A model generated the notes under the pieces. The model ran no database searches. It had not been told where the DNA came from and saw only the letters and a program-made list of their open reading frames with translations. Both the position numbers and the translations under genes were made by a program. Shown here in pieces: positions 36,101 through 48,330 of a stretch of DNA of 64,000 bases. Positions within the stretch are counted from its first letter, which is position 1. Each line of letters opens with the position of its first letter. Source of the DNA: Lyophyllum atratum (lineage: Eukaryota; Basidiomycota; Agaricomycetes; Agaricales; Lyophyllaceae); assembly GCA_014905825.1 (NCBI GenBank), contig JACGCN010000051.1, forward strand, positions 1 through 64,000, given 5' to 3'.

Positions 36101-37966
36101 AAGATCGATGCTGATACAGATGGTCAAACTCAAGACCCCATCTCTATTTCGTCAAGCTGGATGTTCAAGCCTGCTTCGACACCATCGACCAAACGAGACT
36201 GTTGGAGATCTTACGAGAATTGATCTCGGAGGTATCACATAGCTGAATAACGTCTCTTAGGACTTGCTGTCTGACACGACGCTACCCAGGATCTTTACAT
36301 GATGCAGCGGTATGGACAGATACAGATGGCCACAGGGCGCATCAAGCGTACTTTTGTGAAGAAAACTGTTCCGGAAGGTTAGCATTCTTCTCAGAGTTTT
36401 ACAGGTATCAGCTAACGTCGCTGGTGCTAGATGATCACCCCCATTTCCTGACGTACGCGGCCCAGTTGGCAGGTGCCTTACGGCATACAATCTTCGTAGA
36501 TCAGGTCGGTTTATGGAATCGCGCCCTCAGCCTCGGTTTAACATAAGGGCATCCAGGTTATATATCCTTATTCGCAAAAGCGAGAGATTTTGTCGCTCCT
36601 TGAGGAACATATCACGGAAAATATCGTCAAAGTATGTTCCTGACAAACCCTCTGCATTGCCAAGAAACCTGAAGATTGGTCTTTGAGATTGGGCCTGATT
36701 ATTACCGCCAGATGGTCGGAATTCCGCAGGGATCTATTCTCTCCGCTCTGTTGTGTTGCTTTTTCTATGGTGACCTGGAGAAACGTTTCGTAAGTTTCAG
36801 TGGGGATCCGGGAAGCGTACGTCCTGATGTCACACCATTTAGTAAATCTCTCAAATGATGCTACACAGGTTCTGCTAAGGTTGATCGATGATTATCTCTT
36901 TATCACCACAAGCAGAGCAAAAGCTGTGCAATTTCTTGAGATGATGGAGAAAGGTACGTCTCCAGAGCTGCCCTTGAAAGACGTGGCGCTGATCGACTTT
37001 TTCAAGGCCATCCCGACTATGGGTGTTTCATTTCAAAAGAGAAGACCTTGACGAATTTCGATCACGGTGTCCAGATTTCTAATGTAACTGAGGCCAAGCA
37101 GCGAAGTAAGTGCTGCCCAAGCACTGAGACTACGCTTTATCTCATCATTGTACTACAGATTTTCCGTGGTGTGGCTATATGATCAACATGAAGGATTTAT
37201 CTGTGTCCGCCGACTATTCTAGATATCATGGAACTAGTGCGTTTTCATCCTTCTATCACCTGCGCAAGTAATTATGAGGCTTTCTAGGTCTACGCGACAC
37301 GTTGACCGTTGACCGAGGACGACATTCTGGCACCACGTTCACTCATAAAATGCTCTGGTCGGTTCTTCGACAGTTCTATATGAAGAGCATAAGCTCATTT
37401 CAAGTAGGCTTGCAAAGACGAAGTGTCATCCCATCTATTCCGATACGGCGCTGAATACGGATGGTGTAGTTTACCTCAATATCTTCCAGAATTTTCTGCT
37501 TTGCGCCATGAAAATGCATGGATACCTCTGTGAATGGGGTGTTAGGTCCGACAAGAATCCGACCTTCATTTATAGTATGTCTGAGGTCGCACTTGATCTG
37601 GCAAGCTGCTCATCTATTGTTACAGGCACAATACAGAAAATGATCAACATTTCCTATTCAACGCTGCGGAGGAGGATTGCTTGTAAGACGCGACTAGGCG
37701 TCAATGACTCCACGATAGAGAAGCTCGCCGTAAAATGGTAACGATGATAAACACCCCCTTGTCTATCGTACATGCTCATTGTTTATTGTCGCAGGCTGGG
37801 GACTCACGCTTTCTACGTGGTACTAAGCAAGAAGCCAACTAAATATGTGTCTGTCCTTCGGCCTCTCAGCCTTGAATTATCTCGGCCACGAAGTAGACGT
37901 TACAAGAAACAATTCGCTGGCTTGATCAAGGAAGGAATGGCCGGGCTGGCGGAGATATCCTTCTGA
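33166..37966 (+). CDS. TERT: Telomerase reverse transcriptase
   Basis: This is the catalytic subunit that copies the telomerase RNA onto chromosome ends. About 24 short introns must be removed. The N-terminal region (LLRSYFLVVKDLRTYLSEIL; GMTRVGITNHFVNTIVTALQ) fits the GQ/TEN part, then a basic linker. The RNA-binding domain has the CP-like motif ARLFYSRPKLLPHTNQIAVG, QFP-like YVFPRQYGL, and T motif FVFWYFDSFVSSLLKTNFYV ending FRNRVLYFRHDDW. In the RT domain, motif 1/2 is FVRLLPKETGVRPIVNLRRR. Motif A is KLDVQACFDTID (36150-36190) and motif B is GIPQGSILSALLCCFFYGDL. Motif C is LLRLIDDYLFIT with both catalytic Asp, and motif D is GCFISKEKT. The thumb follows (TLTVDRGRHSGTTFTHKMLW). The intron after SLLK (35436-35487) starts with GC. 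Met 33166 is chosen; Met 33052 is possible. A 39-nt in-frame stretch near 34520-34560 may be an optional intron. Confidence 0.93.
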
Positions 37967-38276
37967 AGGAATATACCCGATGTCCCCACTTGTCTTCTGT
38001 AAAGCTGTACTTATATACAATCGTCGCTTGACATTCGTGCTTCGCGTTTGAGGCTCAGGCCGGGGTATGGCTGCAGCTCCGAGTTGACCGAGGCCACGTG
38101 AAATGTCGGGTCGGTGACGTCTTTGTGCCGTTGTTCATCGCAGCGATCCCATGCTGCTCGCAGTCACGCCCAAGGCCATAAGATTGCTCAGCAACCCGTA
38201 TATCAGGCCGGTTTTCGATACCCGTCGTGTTCCTCATAAAACACACACTTTCTTCTTCTCAACCACTTCCACTACA
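37967..38276. other. Short intergenic region, upstream of glutathione peroxidase
   Basis: 310 bp. It includes an in-frame upstream ATG (38151) that would extend the glutathione peroxidase, as described there. Confidence 0.4.
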
Positions 38277-38972
38277 ATGTCTACCTTCTACACGCTCAAG
38301 GCTGCCCAACCAGGCGGACAGGTCTATGACTTTGCTGATCTGAAGGGAAAGACTGTCTTGATCGTTAATGTTGCTTCTGCGTGGTATGTGCTCCCTGGTT
38401 GCGTGCTGCTTCTGTCCTTATGACGGTTGCGCAGCGGATTTACCCCTCAGTATAAAGGTACACCAGCATCATATGATCACCTGAGCTTCTCATGCTTACG
38501 CTCATTTTTGCAAGGCCTCCAGGCCCTCTACGAAAAGCACAAGGACAACGGCTTTGTTATCCTCGGCTTCCCCTGTAACCAGGTATGCGTCGTTGAGATC
38601 TTTTTTTCTTTCGCATTGACGCGAATACTCGGCAAGTTCGGTGGGCAGGAACCCAAAGATGACGCAGCCATCAGCGAATTCTGCACTCTGAATCATGGGG
38701 TCACGTTCCCTTTAATGAGGAAGTCGGATGTCAATGGTGATGCCACAAACGAAGTCTACCAATGGCTGAAAAGCCAGAAATCTGGTATTTTAGGCCTGAC
38801 GAGGATCAAGGTAGACCAGGTTGCGAAAGTCAAAACACAAAGTTGCTGACTAGCTATCACGCAGTGGAACTTCGAGAAATTCCTTGTGGACAAGGAAGGC
38901 AATGTTGTCAACAGATGGGCCTCCACGACCACACCGGAGGCTATCGACGCAGAGGTCGCCAAAATCCTCTGA
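38277..38972 (+). CDS. Glutathione peroxidase-type thiol peroxidase (Gpx3/Hyr1-like)
   Basis: This reduces hydroperoxides, and in fungi usually takes electrons from thioredoxin. Motifs in order: [40 protein letters not shown] with the peroxidatic Cys, [20 protein letters not shown] followed by [31 protein letters not shown], and [17 protein letters not shown]. The peroxidatic site is Cys, not selenocysteine, as expected in fungi; its codon is split by an intron after GCGTG (38383). The Cys in ISEFC is in the position of the resolving Cys. The start at 38277 gives the cytosolic form. An in-frame ATG at 38151 adds 42 residues rich in Arg, Ser and Thr that look like a mitochondrial presequence. 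Introns are 50-66 nt. Confidence 0.93.
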
Positions 38973-39656
38973 CTACATGGCCAGCCTCCAGGATCAAAGC
39001 TTTGAATGTCATCATTATTTGTAAATTTTATTTCAAGTAAGTTAAAGTACCCAGTGATTCCGCAGTAACCCATCGATAAATTGGACCAAGAGCCATGCTT
39101 GGAACATCAATCGTTGCAAGGAAATAACCCATATGAAGGTGACCCACCACCAGCGATAGAAGACTGATATTTTTTCGCGCATTCAAATACACTTACGTGT
39201 AAATCTTTCTCCGTGCATCTGGAAAGGCGCGGACGTCAGGCAAGGTCTAATACTTCAAGATTATAAGGTGGCGCATGCCTATGCCTCCACAAACTCAGGC
39301 TCGTCGGACGGCCAGTGCCTTTCCCAATATGGAAGAGACTAAGGTCTTCCTCGACAATCGGTGTATCATCTGCTGTGTTACGCTGTGCAGCCAGACGCGG
39401 GACAATCACATCCAGGGGCCGGAAATCAGCAGCGCGAGACTGCATATTAAGGCAGTATTGATTGAGGCTTGAGGCATGCGGTTACCAGTGAGAGGGGACA
39501 TGTACAATCTCGGATGCGTAAAATCACGTTGACAAGAAAAGTGGAGGAGGAATGAACTATCGATTTCATTTGCGGGGTTCGGCACGAGCTAAGCCGAAGA
39601 GGGTATGAGATCGAGAATGATCAAGGACATGACGTGGATTTGAAAGTCTGAGCGTC
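38973..39656. other. Intergenic, no gene seen
   Basis: 684 bp, with the 3' flank of glutathione peroxidase and the upstream region of the next gene. Confidence 0.45.
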
Positions 39657-40652
39657 ATGGATCGGACCCCGCTCTCCCCAGATAGCGAGCAAAGCATCTA
39701 CTTCGACGCCCCCATTGCCAACTTCCCTATGGCCTCCCCCCCTCCCGGCCCATCAGTATCCAACAATCCAGCCAGCGGTGGAAACGGTGGCGCAAAGAAT
39801 GACGCCAAACGCGAGAGCTCCTCAGGTTGGCTGGAAGCCATTGACGACCCGCCACCGACCAACGATTCCAACACGAGATCATTTTCGCCCACACACGGCA
39901 CGACCAACACATTACAACGCTCCAGTTCGCGACGAAGTCTGTTCACCGACCCAGACGGCCATCCGATTGGAGGGTCGACATTTATTGCGGGCGCAGCGAC
40001 GACTGGCCCAAATTCGAATGCTCTGCCAGACGAGGAGCTCACGTCGCGGGGGGCCCGGGCTGACGCGTCGTTGACGCCCAAGCAGAGGTCGAAAATCGAG
40101 AAAGAGGAAGGTCAATTACTCGATTGTTAGTGAGCGGCCTAAACCGACTGAGATTACTTTTCCATAGCGAAGGAAGGAAAGCGAATCTCCAAGGTCATCA
40201 AGAACGAGGGGAAAACGGAGAAGCAGGCCTTGGATATTGCAATTAAGGAGTTCGCCGATCTTCAGAAGGCTCAGGCCGCTGCGATAAAGGTTGGTTCCAC
40301 TGTCCTCGTCACCAGCCATAGTCATAAGTTTTCGCTTTCTTCTTAGGAAGAGGCCAAAGCCAATGCATCACGCGCCAAGGTACAGGCCGAATTTCAGAAA
40401 CAAGAAGCCCATTTCTTGGCTGCTCGTGTGAAGTATGAGGCTGCGCAAGGGCGTTTGGCCGCCGAGAACGAGACGCTGGAGATCATCAAGAATAAAGCGA
40501 AGGATGCGACCGAGAAACTGCAGGAAAAGGCGCTGGAGGTCGATGGCTTGCGAACGATGTACGGCGTGGATGAGAGGGAGCGCGCCGCAAAGCTTGCCGC
40601 AGTTACTGGTAAGCCTGAGACCAGCGGGGGCTCGGGCTGTGTCGTCTTTTGA
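39657..40652 (+). CDS. Coiled-coil protein with C-terminal CaaX box (Ncp1-like)
   Basis: Three exons join in frame. The first 130 residues are Ser/Pro/Gly-rich and disordered (MDRTPLSPDSEQSIYFDAP). From SLTPKQRSKIEKEE onward the protein is a long charged coiled coil: ALDIAIKEFADLQKAQAAAI, EFQKQEAHFLAARVKYEAAQ, LAAENETLEIIKNKAKDATE and KLQEKALEVDGLRTMYGVDE. It ends GGSGCVVF, a Cys-aliphatic-aliphatic-Phe box, so it is probably prenylated and membrane-attached. The coiled coil resembles proteins annotated in basidiomycetes as Ncp1-like; that name is recalled, not proven. The function is unknown. The introns have clean GT-AG borders. Confidence 0.8.
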
Positions 40653-41065
40653 TTTGCTTATGGTTGCGTCTTATGTCTTCTTCGACCAAGGGTTTTCATT
40701 GTGCCTTCGTATATCCGCTTGTGATAACATAATTTCATGCATGATAATCATACGCCAAAACAGCTCCAGGCTCGCAGATGACACGTTATATCTTATAAAT
40801 ATCACAGCACAAATTGAAAAGGCGTAAAGTCGCAAAATAGTGTGGCGCACCTGCTTTTCAATACCGCAAAGACACTCAAATCTCGAGGCTCGGACGGTGT
40901 TGTCTCGTTAATTGCTTCTACGACTCGCGTCCTAGATCTTGGATGTCAGGCTTGCGACCTTTTATTCCACCCCGTCCTAGAAATCCAAACCACTATGCGA
41001 CGAATCTATATTCCAGAAACGTTATGGTTGCTACATCACAATAGTCGAAGACAATAAGATTAAGT

Positions 41066-41129
41066 TGCCCCATGCTAGATCGCCTCCATGCTAGATTGCC
41101 TCCATGCTCAATCGCCTCCATGCTAGATC
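41066..41129. repeat. 16-nt tandem repeat, four copies
   Basis: The unit is GCCTCCATGCTAGATC. Copies start at 41066 (one base short), 41082, 41098 and 41114, with one to three differences each. It lies just 3' of the metallophosphoesterase stop codon and is probably in its 3' UTR. Confidence 0.85.
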
Positions 41130-41143
41130 ATCTATATGTGTAG

Positions 41144-42770
41144 TCAGCTTGCGCGAAAATCGCCCACAACTTCCCTTTCATCCGCGACAAGTACTTCTTG
41201 CCTGTCGGGGTACAAGGCGCTCACGACCTCCTTTTCTATCCATCGTTGATCTTTGTCGGTACCGATGGGTAAAAGGGTGTAGTGTATCGACAATGCAGAA
41301 AGCACGCCACCATACGCGTGCGATATACCTACGAAGTCTAATCAACGGTGACACATACACGACAGGGGAGAAGACAAACCAGTATCAATGATGATAATCT
41401 TTCCGTTACATCTAGACACGATGCCCTGCGAAATCTTAGCCTGTGATACCTCTTCCAAGTGAAGAATTAGATACCGTAAAGTCAGGCGTGTGCCCCATGA
41501 TCATGCGTCGCGTGCCAGTCTTCGCGAGGACCTGTTCAACGTCCGCACATACTTTCTCGTCCGGGTCCATGGCCCAGCCACGGTACCAGAGCGGGCCGTT
41601 GGCGTTATACAACTCTATTTCCGCCTGGGTTGCACCTGTGAATCATTCAATTTCGGAGTGCACGCGGGGATATACGTTTACATACTTGCAGGAAGGCCGG
41701 GGTACGGGTGCGGTGGGTGTGGAGGCGGCTGCTTCCTGTGCTGAAGCTTATACAGTAGTGAATCCGATATTTCATTGATACGCGACGGGAATGGCGTTAG
41801 GTCTCCGTAGGTGGGCGATAGCCCACCGTGCACAAAGGACAAAGCAGAATGGGAGAGAGGCTCGTTAGTGTCGTAATAGTATGATGCATCCAAATCGGTG
41901 TCCTCCTTCTGGTAGTGAAGATGCTTGGATGAAGGCGGGAATGGAGTGTTCGGCGGCCCGAGAGCAGGATGCAATGGCAGTCGAGATGCCGTTGTATAGT
42001 TCATAGCCCAGGAGCGGCCAATACGGCCTGTAGAAAGCATCTTCTGTCGTTCACCAATGGAGCCAAATGTCTTGATTTCCGTGGGGTATACATATCTTTG
42101 GTTCAACAGTTAGAATGGTCATGGTGGAAATGGAAAGAGTGTTCACCTCCAATCACCTGTTAGAAATACCAAGAGGCAATTGGGATGATGGTTACATGGT
42201 GGATCCCGAAATCAACGTACCTATAGCATTCATCCACTCATGATTACCGAGGTGGCTGAGCACAATTCCCCCTGCTGCGGTTGCTTGACCACGGAGTTCG
42301 TCCATCCAGTCAAAAAGAGCAATGGTATCGTCACCCCTTCACAAAAGCAGGTAAGAGTGGAGGCCTGATGATACATATACAAGAACTTACCGATCAATAA
42401 TGTCTCCCGTCTGCACAAAGACGTCCGCATGCCCTGTCCAATTACCGAAGTCGTCTGCAACGCCTGAGAAATGCAATACCTTCCTCGCATTAGGAAGATC
42501 CCCGTGTAAATCCCCGACAGCCACAATATGTCGAACAAAGGGCTCCCGGCTTCCTGACTGGGCTGCGTGGAATCGGAGGTCGTCGTATCCTGCGGAACCC
42601 AGTGGTGGCTTGATGACGAAAAAGAATGCCTTGAAGAGGATCTGTTGAATGCTTTTGAAGTCGGTGACCTCCGGAACTAAGACATGCAACTGCAGGGTGT
42701 AGAGGAGGTAGAAGATAACCAAGGGAGGTACCAGGATGCCATATAAGAGAGTGCGACGTGGCGAAGGCAT
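41144..42770 (-). CDS. Membrane-anchored metallophosphoesterase (Shewanella-like phosphatase type)
   Basis: This is a calcineurin-like phosphoesterase. The N-terminus MPSPRRTLLYGILVPPLVIF continues as a single hydrophobic span, so the enzyme is probably a signal-anchored protein of the secretory pathway. Metal-binding motifs appear in order: VAVGDLHGDLPNARK, DVFVQTGDIIDRGDD and VLSHLGNHEWMNAIGDWRY. Later come LSFVHGGLSPTYGDL and RRMIMGHTPDF, then IIIIDTGISHAYGGVLSALS. The spacing of GDLHGD, GDIIDRG, GNHE and the two later His motifs fits PPP-like bacterial-type SLP phosphatases rather than PP2A. A Pro/His-rich insert (QPPPHPPHPYPGLPAS) precedes an intron. The stop is at 41144-41146, start 42770. 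The substrate is unknown. Confidence 0.87.
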
Positions 42771-43356
42771 GGTCGCCTGTTAGTTCCTTATGGCTTTCCG
42801 CATGATCGTTCAAGTAATTACATTAAATAAGCCTGAGATTGTCATGGGAGTAACATCCGTAACACTGACCAGTCACTCATTGTTGGTGGCAGATGTACAG
42901 AGGTACCTAGTCAATACTTAGTGTACATGTTCAGTATCGAAGCTTAAAAGGTGTGAGCTGGAATTATTAGCTCGACTACTTCCGTGACGTCTGAGGAGAC
43001 GGTGAAGCGTAAGGAATGCTTTAATGGAGGTGGTGAGGAAACATATCGAGGCTTTGCGTATTAAGACGCTAGATTTACCAAATTCTTGGTTTAGCGTTGA
43101 ACTTCATGAAGAAGGAAGGGGGATGTTGTTGCGCGTCGGCCAAATAATCGTCAAGGCAAATAGGAGAAGATCCTTGACTTGCTGAGGGTCGGGTGCAGCG
43201 GTTCTTGTCAAGAAGGTAGGCAATATAGCCTGTACTAAGTACTTTCCCATCACACAGCTTCCCGTTTTTCATTCGATGATGGCAAGTTGCAGACCACCTC
43301 AAGGTTTCGTCAATTAAATCGTTTTATATTTGAGGTTTCTAAAACCACGTCGAAAT
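42771..43356. other. Intergenic, no gene seen
   Basis: This lies upstream of the metallophosphoesterase and 3' of CCT5. A 75-codon minus-strand frame (43075-43302) is not supported by any recognisable content. Confidence 0.4.
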
Positions 43357-45566
43357 TTACTCGTCCGCTTGACCAGCCGTAATCACATCATCTGCGATTC
43401 CACAGTCAGCATGCGTAAGTTAGGAAAGGAAACCTAAATGATGCGTACCAATTTTGAGGACGGCACGCACGAGCTGCGTTCAAACCGAGATTAGCAATTC
43501 GTCAGCCTTGGTGGAACAGAGGTAACGAACCTGGGTAGCAAGCAGATATTGTTGCCTTTTCGAAATAAGAGGGTCGTACACAAACTGCTTTTTCATATCT
43601 GCCACATCCATAAGTATGCGAAAATCTCCTGGGCATAAGAAATGAATACCATTCTCGCCCCGACCGTTGCAGTCAATTCCGAGCTTCGAGTCCTTCTCAT
43701 TGATCTGTCTGCTCTTCACTTCCGCGAGCGTTTCGATGGGTGACAGGCCGCTGTTCTCCGCGAGTGCGAGTGGGACCGCGTCAAGGGCGGATGCAAAGGC
43801 GCGCATGGCATATTGCTCAATGGAAGGGATCTAACAAACCGGTCTCAAAATGTCTCGTAGTGAAGGGGGCTAGCAAATGACATACCTCATCTGCTGCCTG
43901 GGCTACTGCCACTGCGCAGCTGATGTCGGCAGCACCTCCGCCGTATACAACGCGGTTATCCACGACGAGATTACGGACGACGCAGATCGCATCATGAAGG
44001 GCGCGTTTGGCCTCGTCGACGATCTGTTTTCACGTAGAAGGGCTGAGAGGCCGAATTTTGGTCGGTGGTATGACTTACCATTTTGTTGCTGCCTCGGACA
44101 AATATCGTGACAGCCCGGGTGTTGGCACACTCCTCAATCACAAGCATCTTGTCGCGCGTCGTTCCAAACGAAATCTCACGGACGATACCTGCCTTGCCAA
44201 GCTTTTCGGCTGTGAGATCCTCGAAACGGGGTACGATGCGGCCTTGGGTTGCTATTGCGATGAGCTTTGGTAGAGTTAGCTGGAGAGAGGAGAGTTAGAC
44301 TTGAAGCGCACGTACCTCGATCTCAGGTCCACCGACCCATCTCACAGCAGGCAGATCATTTTGCATCAGCAGATGGTTGGCCTCGTCGTCAAAGCCCCAT
44401 TGGCAGATTACCAAGTTTGCGCCGGTGTCCTTGACCCTCTTGATCATATCCGCGAACTTCTCCTTCTCGTACTCCCGGAGTTTCTTGTACTCCTCGACAG
44501 TTGTGATGTCCAGCTTATGCTTGGTCTTGGGACGCGGGGGCTCGAATGGACACGTGAGGATGGCGAGGCGGGCATCTTTAACGGAGTGGGGCATCTGTGG
44601 GTGAGACATGTCTTTGTCGATGAGGACACCCTTGATGAGTGTCGTGTCGGCGAGCGAGCCTCCGACTTTTCCATCCACTTTAATGAGATCGAAGGGGACA
44701 TCGCGGCGCTCCAGATCCGCTACGGTGAGAACGGCGTCGACAGCTATTTGGGCAAATTGTCGGAGCTCCTTTGAAACGCTAGAAATACCTGAGATCGATG
44801 TCCTCCGAGACAACAAACTGAACATTCATACATTTTGCTCCCGAGGCTCGTCATCGCAGTTTTCAGGAGGTTGTCTGTGTTTTCTTTGGAAAACTCGACG
44901 CGATCCGAGATGCGGTCGAGCTCTTCCACAGCTACTGCGCATGCGCGATCAAAGCCGTCCGCGATACGGATGGGGTGGATTCCCCGGTCAAGAAGGGCTT
45001 CACTTTGCTCCAATAGGGCGCCCGCGAGTACTAAGATGAGATGTCAGAGTATTCCGATTGGCGATGAGGTCTTTACGCACCGACGACACCAGTCGTTCCA
45101 TCGCCGATTTCGTCATCTTGACTTTTCGATAGTTGTACAAGGAGTTTTGCGATCTGATGCTCAACCTCCATCTGTCCCAGGATCGTAGCACCATCGTTTG
45201 TGACGGTGATCTCGCCGTCAGCAGATATCAAAATCTTGTCCAGGCCTACAGATTTAACGTGGGTCAACGCGATCGCTGATCGAACAGGGTTAAAAACCTC
45301 GTGGGCCAAGCGACGTCCGGATAATGTTGGCGACGGTTCGTGCAGCGAGAATATGTGACTGCTCCCCAGTCAGAACGATATCAGGGTAGGACGGACATCG
45401 CTACAGACCTTGATAGCCTCCACACCATGACTCCTGGTTTTCTTCGCCTGCTCCCTCAAGATGATAAAAGGGCGACCATACTGCAAAGATGGTTATGTAC
45501 GGTAATATATAGAGGATTGAGCCATACCTCGTCCGTGGCGTAGACAGCCTGCTGGTTGGGATCCAT
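43357..45566 (-). CDS. CCT5: Chaperonin-containing TCP-1 subunit epsilon (CCT5)
   Basis: This is one of eight subunits of the cytosolic TRiC/CCT folding chamber for actin, tubulin and WD proteins. Start [20 protein letters not shown] at 45566. The equatorial domain has [20 protein letters not shown] and the ATP-binding motif [17 protein letters not shown]. The apical domain has [40 protein letters not shown] and [20 protein letters not shown]. The second equatorial part has [20 protein letters not shown], then [13 protein letters not shown] and [20 protein letters not shown]. The cargo-region sequences identify epsilon rather than another CCT subunit. There are about eight short introns. The tail is [22 protein letters not shown], stop at 43357-43359. 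It is divergent from the PP2A gene. Confidence 0.95.
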
Positions 45567-45732
45567 TTTGTGTGGATAAGGACAGTACGCGTCGCGGTTA
45601 CGGAAATGGGAGTGACAGTCACGCGTTACATCGGAGATTCAGTGTGACAACATCATCAGCTTGGACAGCACTCCATCGCTCACGACATAAACCACACCCT
45701 TTTCTTTTCAACCTTTCTCGCAAAATCGCACC
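45567..45732. promoter_or_regulatory. Shared divergent upstream region (CCT5 / PP2A)
   Basis: 166 bp between start codons. No TATA box is seen. Confidence 0.5.
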
Positions 45733-47136
<1,404 letters not shown>

Positions 47137-47595
47137 TCAATACTGTTAATAACGTACATATACTGCCCCTTTCCTGTACCATGATTATTAGAGAGCAATC
47201 TCGTCCTGATTCGACGCAAAATTCACGACCTTCTTCCCGCCTTGCGACTGCGTGCACAACCGCCGCCATGATCCTAGTTACTCTTCATTCTTCTACTTCT
47301 CTCATCTTCTGCACATGCTTTCATTTGGTATTGCAGTTTTCTACCCCACACGACCACTTCTATCCTTCTCGTATCTCCATCATTCATGTTTTAACTATGG
47401 ACACTTTTCGACTGTACATTTCCTCGACGGACTTGACACTGTTTATGACGTGCATGTCTGTCTAGCTGAGCTCCGATGAGCTTCCGTCGCTTCGGCCAGG
47501 AACGTCAAGTGAAGATACAATTATCTATTATACAATGCTTTACAGGCGACGTGGTGGCTCACATGGCGTGAGTCAGGGGAGATGTTTTTTTCTGG
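47137..47595. other. 3' flank between convergent genes
   Basis: 459 bp between the PP2A stop and the stop of the minus-strand gene at 47596. It probably holds both 3' UTRs. Confidence 0.45.
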
Positions 47596-48330
47596 TTAGA
47601 TACGTCCTTTGGGCGGCGTCACATCCTCCTCAACCAGTGTAGTTTTCTCGGTTGTTTTCTTGACGACTGTCTGATAAACTTCTTGTGTGTCCTCGCGGCC
47701 AGTAGCAGTTCCCAATGGTCCACTCACTTCATCTCGAATGTAGAATGCGTTGGTCGGACCCATCCGATCGTCGGAGTAACGAGCCTTGACGTAGTCAACT
47801 GTCTCTGCCTGAAGTTCGCTCGGGGTCGCAGGAGATGACCTGTCGGCCTGTCAAGTTCATAGAGAATAAGAAGGTGCTGACAGCAGAGGAGGAATAGCGC
47901 TCGCCTTCACTGAAGCTTCTGAGTTGCTAGCAAGGTGCTCATTCCACCCAGGTGCATCAATATGCGGCGGGGAGGTTTTGCTGTGGTGCTCTTTGGATAG
48001 CGTGCGGCGCTTCTCAATTTCGATTGTCTGGGATTATCAAAAGAGATTCAATGATATGCTCGGAAAGTTCAGAGTCGCCGCGACATACGACTGGATCGTT
48101 GTCATGCATCATGCTGCTTGAAGTGAGTTAGGACCTTGTAAATATAGCAACTCATTGGAAGAGATGAACCTGGAGCTCATGCAGCGTCTGTCCCAAGGAT
48201 CAGCATCGTGAAAAACCACCAGATGACATAGTATATACCTTGAGCCCCGCAGCGTCGAGGTTGATGCGGGGCGAAGCGCAGTAGCCGATACATGGCGGAG
48301 AGCGGAGCTGGTGGTGATAAAGGAAGTCAT
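47596..48330 (-). CDS. Conserved mitochondrial-type protein of unknown function
   Basis: The N-terminus MTSFITTSSALRHVSATALR is Arg/Ser/Thr/Ala-rich without acids, a classic mitochondrial presequence. An intron of about 140 nt joins it to SSMMHDNDPVTIEIEKRRTL, then HHSKTSPPHIDAPGWNEHLA, SNSEAS(VK)ADRSSPATP, SELQAETVDYVKARYSDDR, FYIRDEVSGPLGTATG and a Lys/Thr/Val-rich tail ending PPKGRI. The block around APGWNEHLAS and ADRS looks strongly conserved, but I cannot name a function. The third intron can start at a GT (leaving SEAS-ADRS) or six bases later at GC (SEASVK-ADRS); both keep the frame. Stop at 47596-47598, start at 48330. Confidence 0.75.

Noticed and set aside
36780..36870. Premature stop after motif B in TERT
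   Set aside because: A 53-nt intron starting GTACGT joins SGDPGS to VLLRLIDDYL cleanly.
37340..37420. Apparent frameshift in the TERT thumb region
   Set aside because: A normal 50-nt GT-AG intron (37358-37407) joins KMLW to LAKTKCHPIYSD in frame.
43075..43302. 75-codon minus-strand frame 3' of CCT5
   Set aside because: No family resemblance; more likely CCT5 3' flank.
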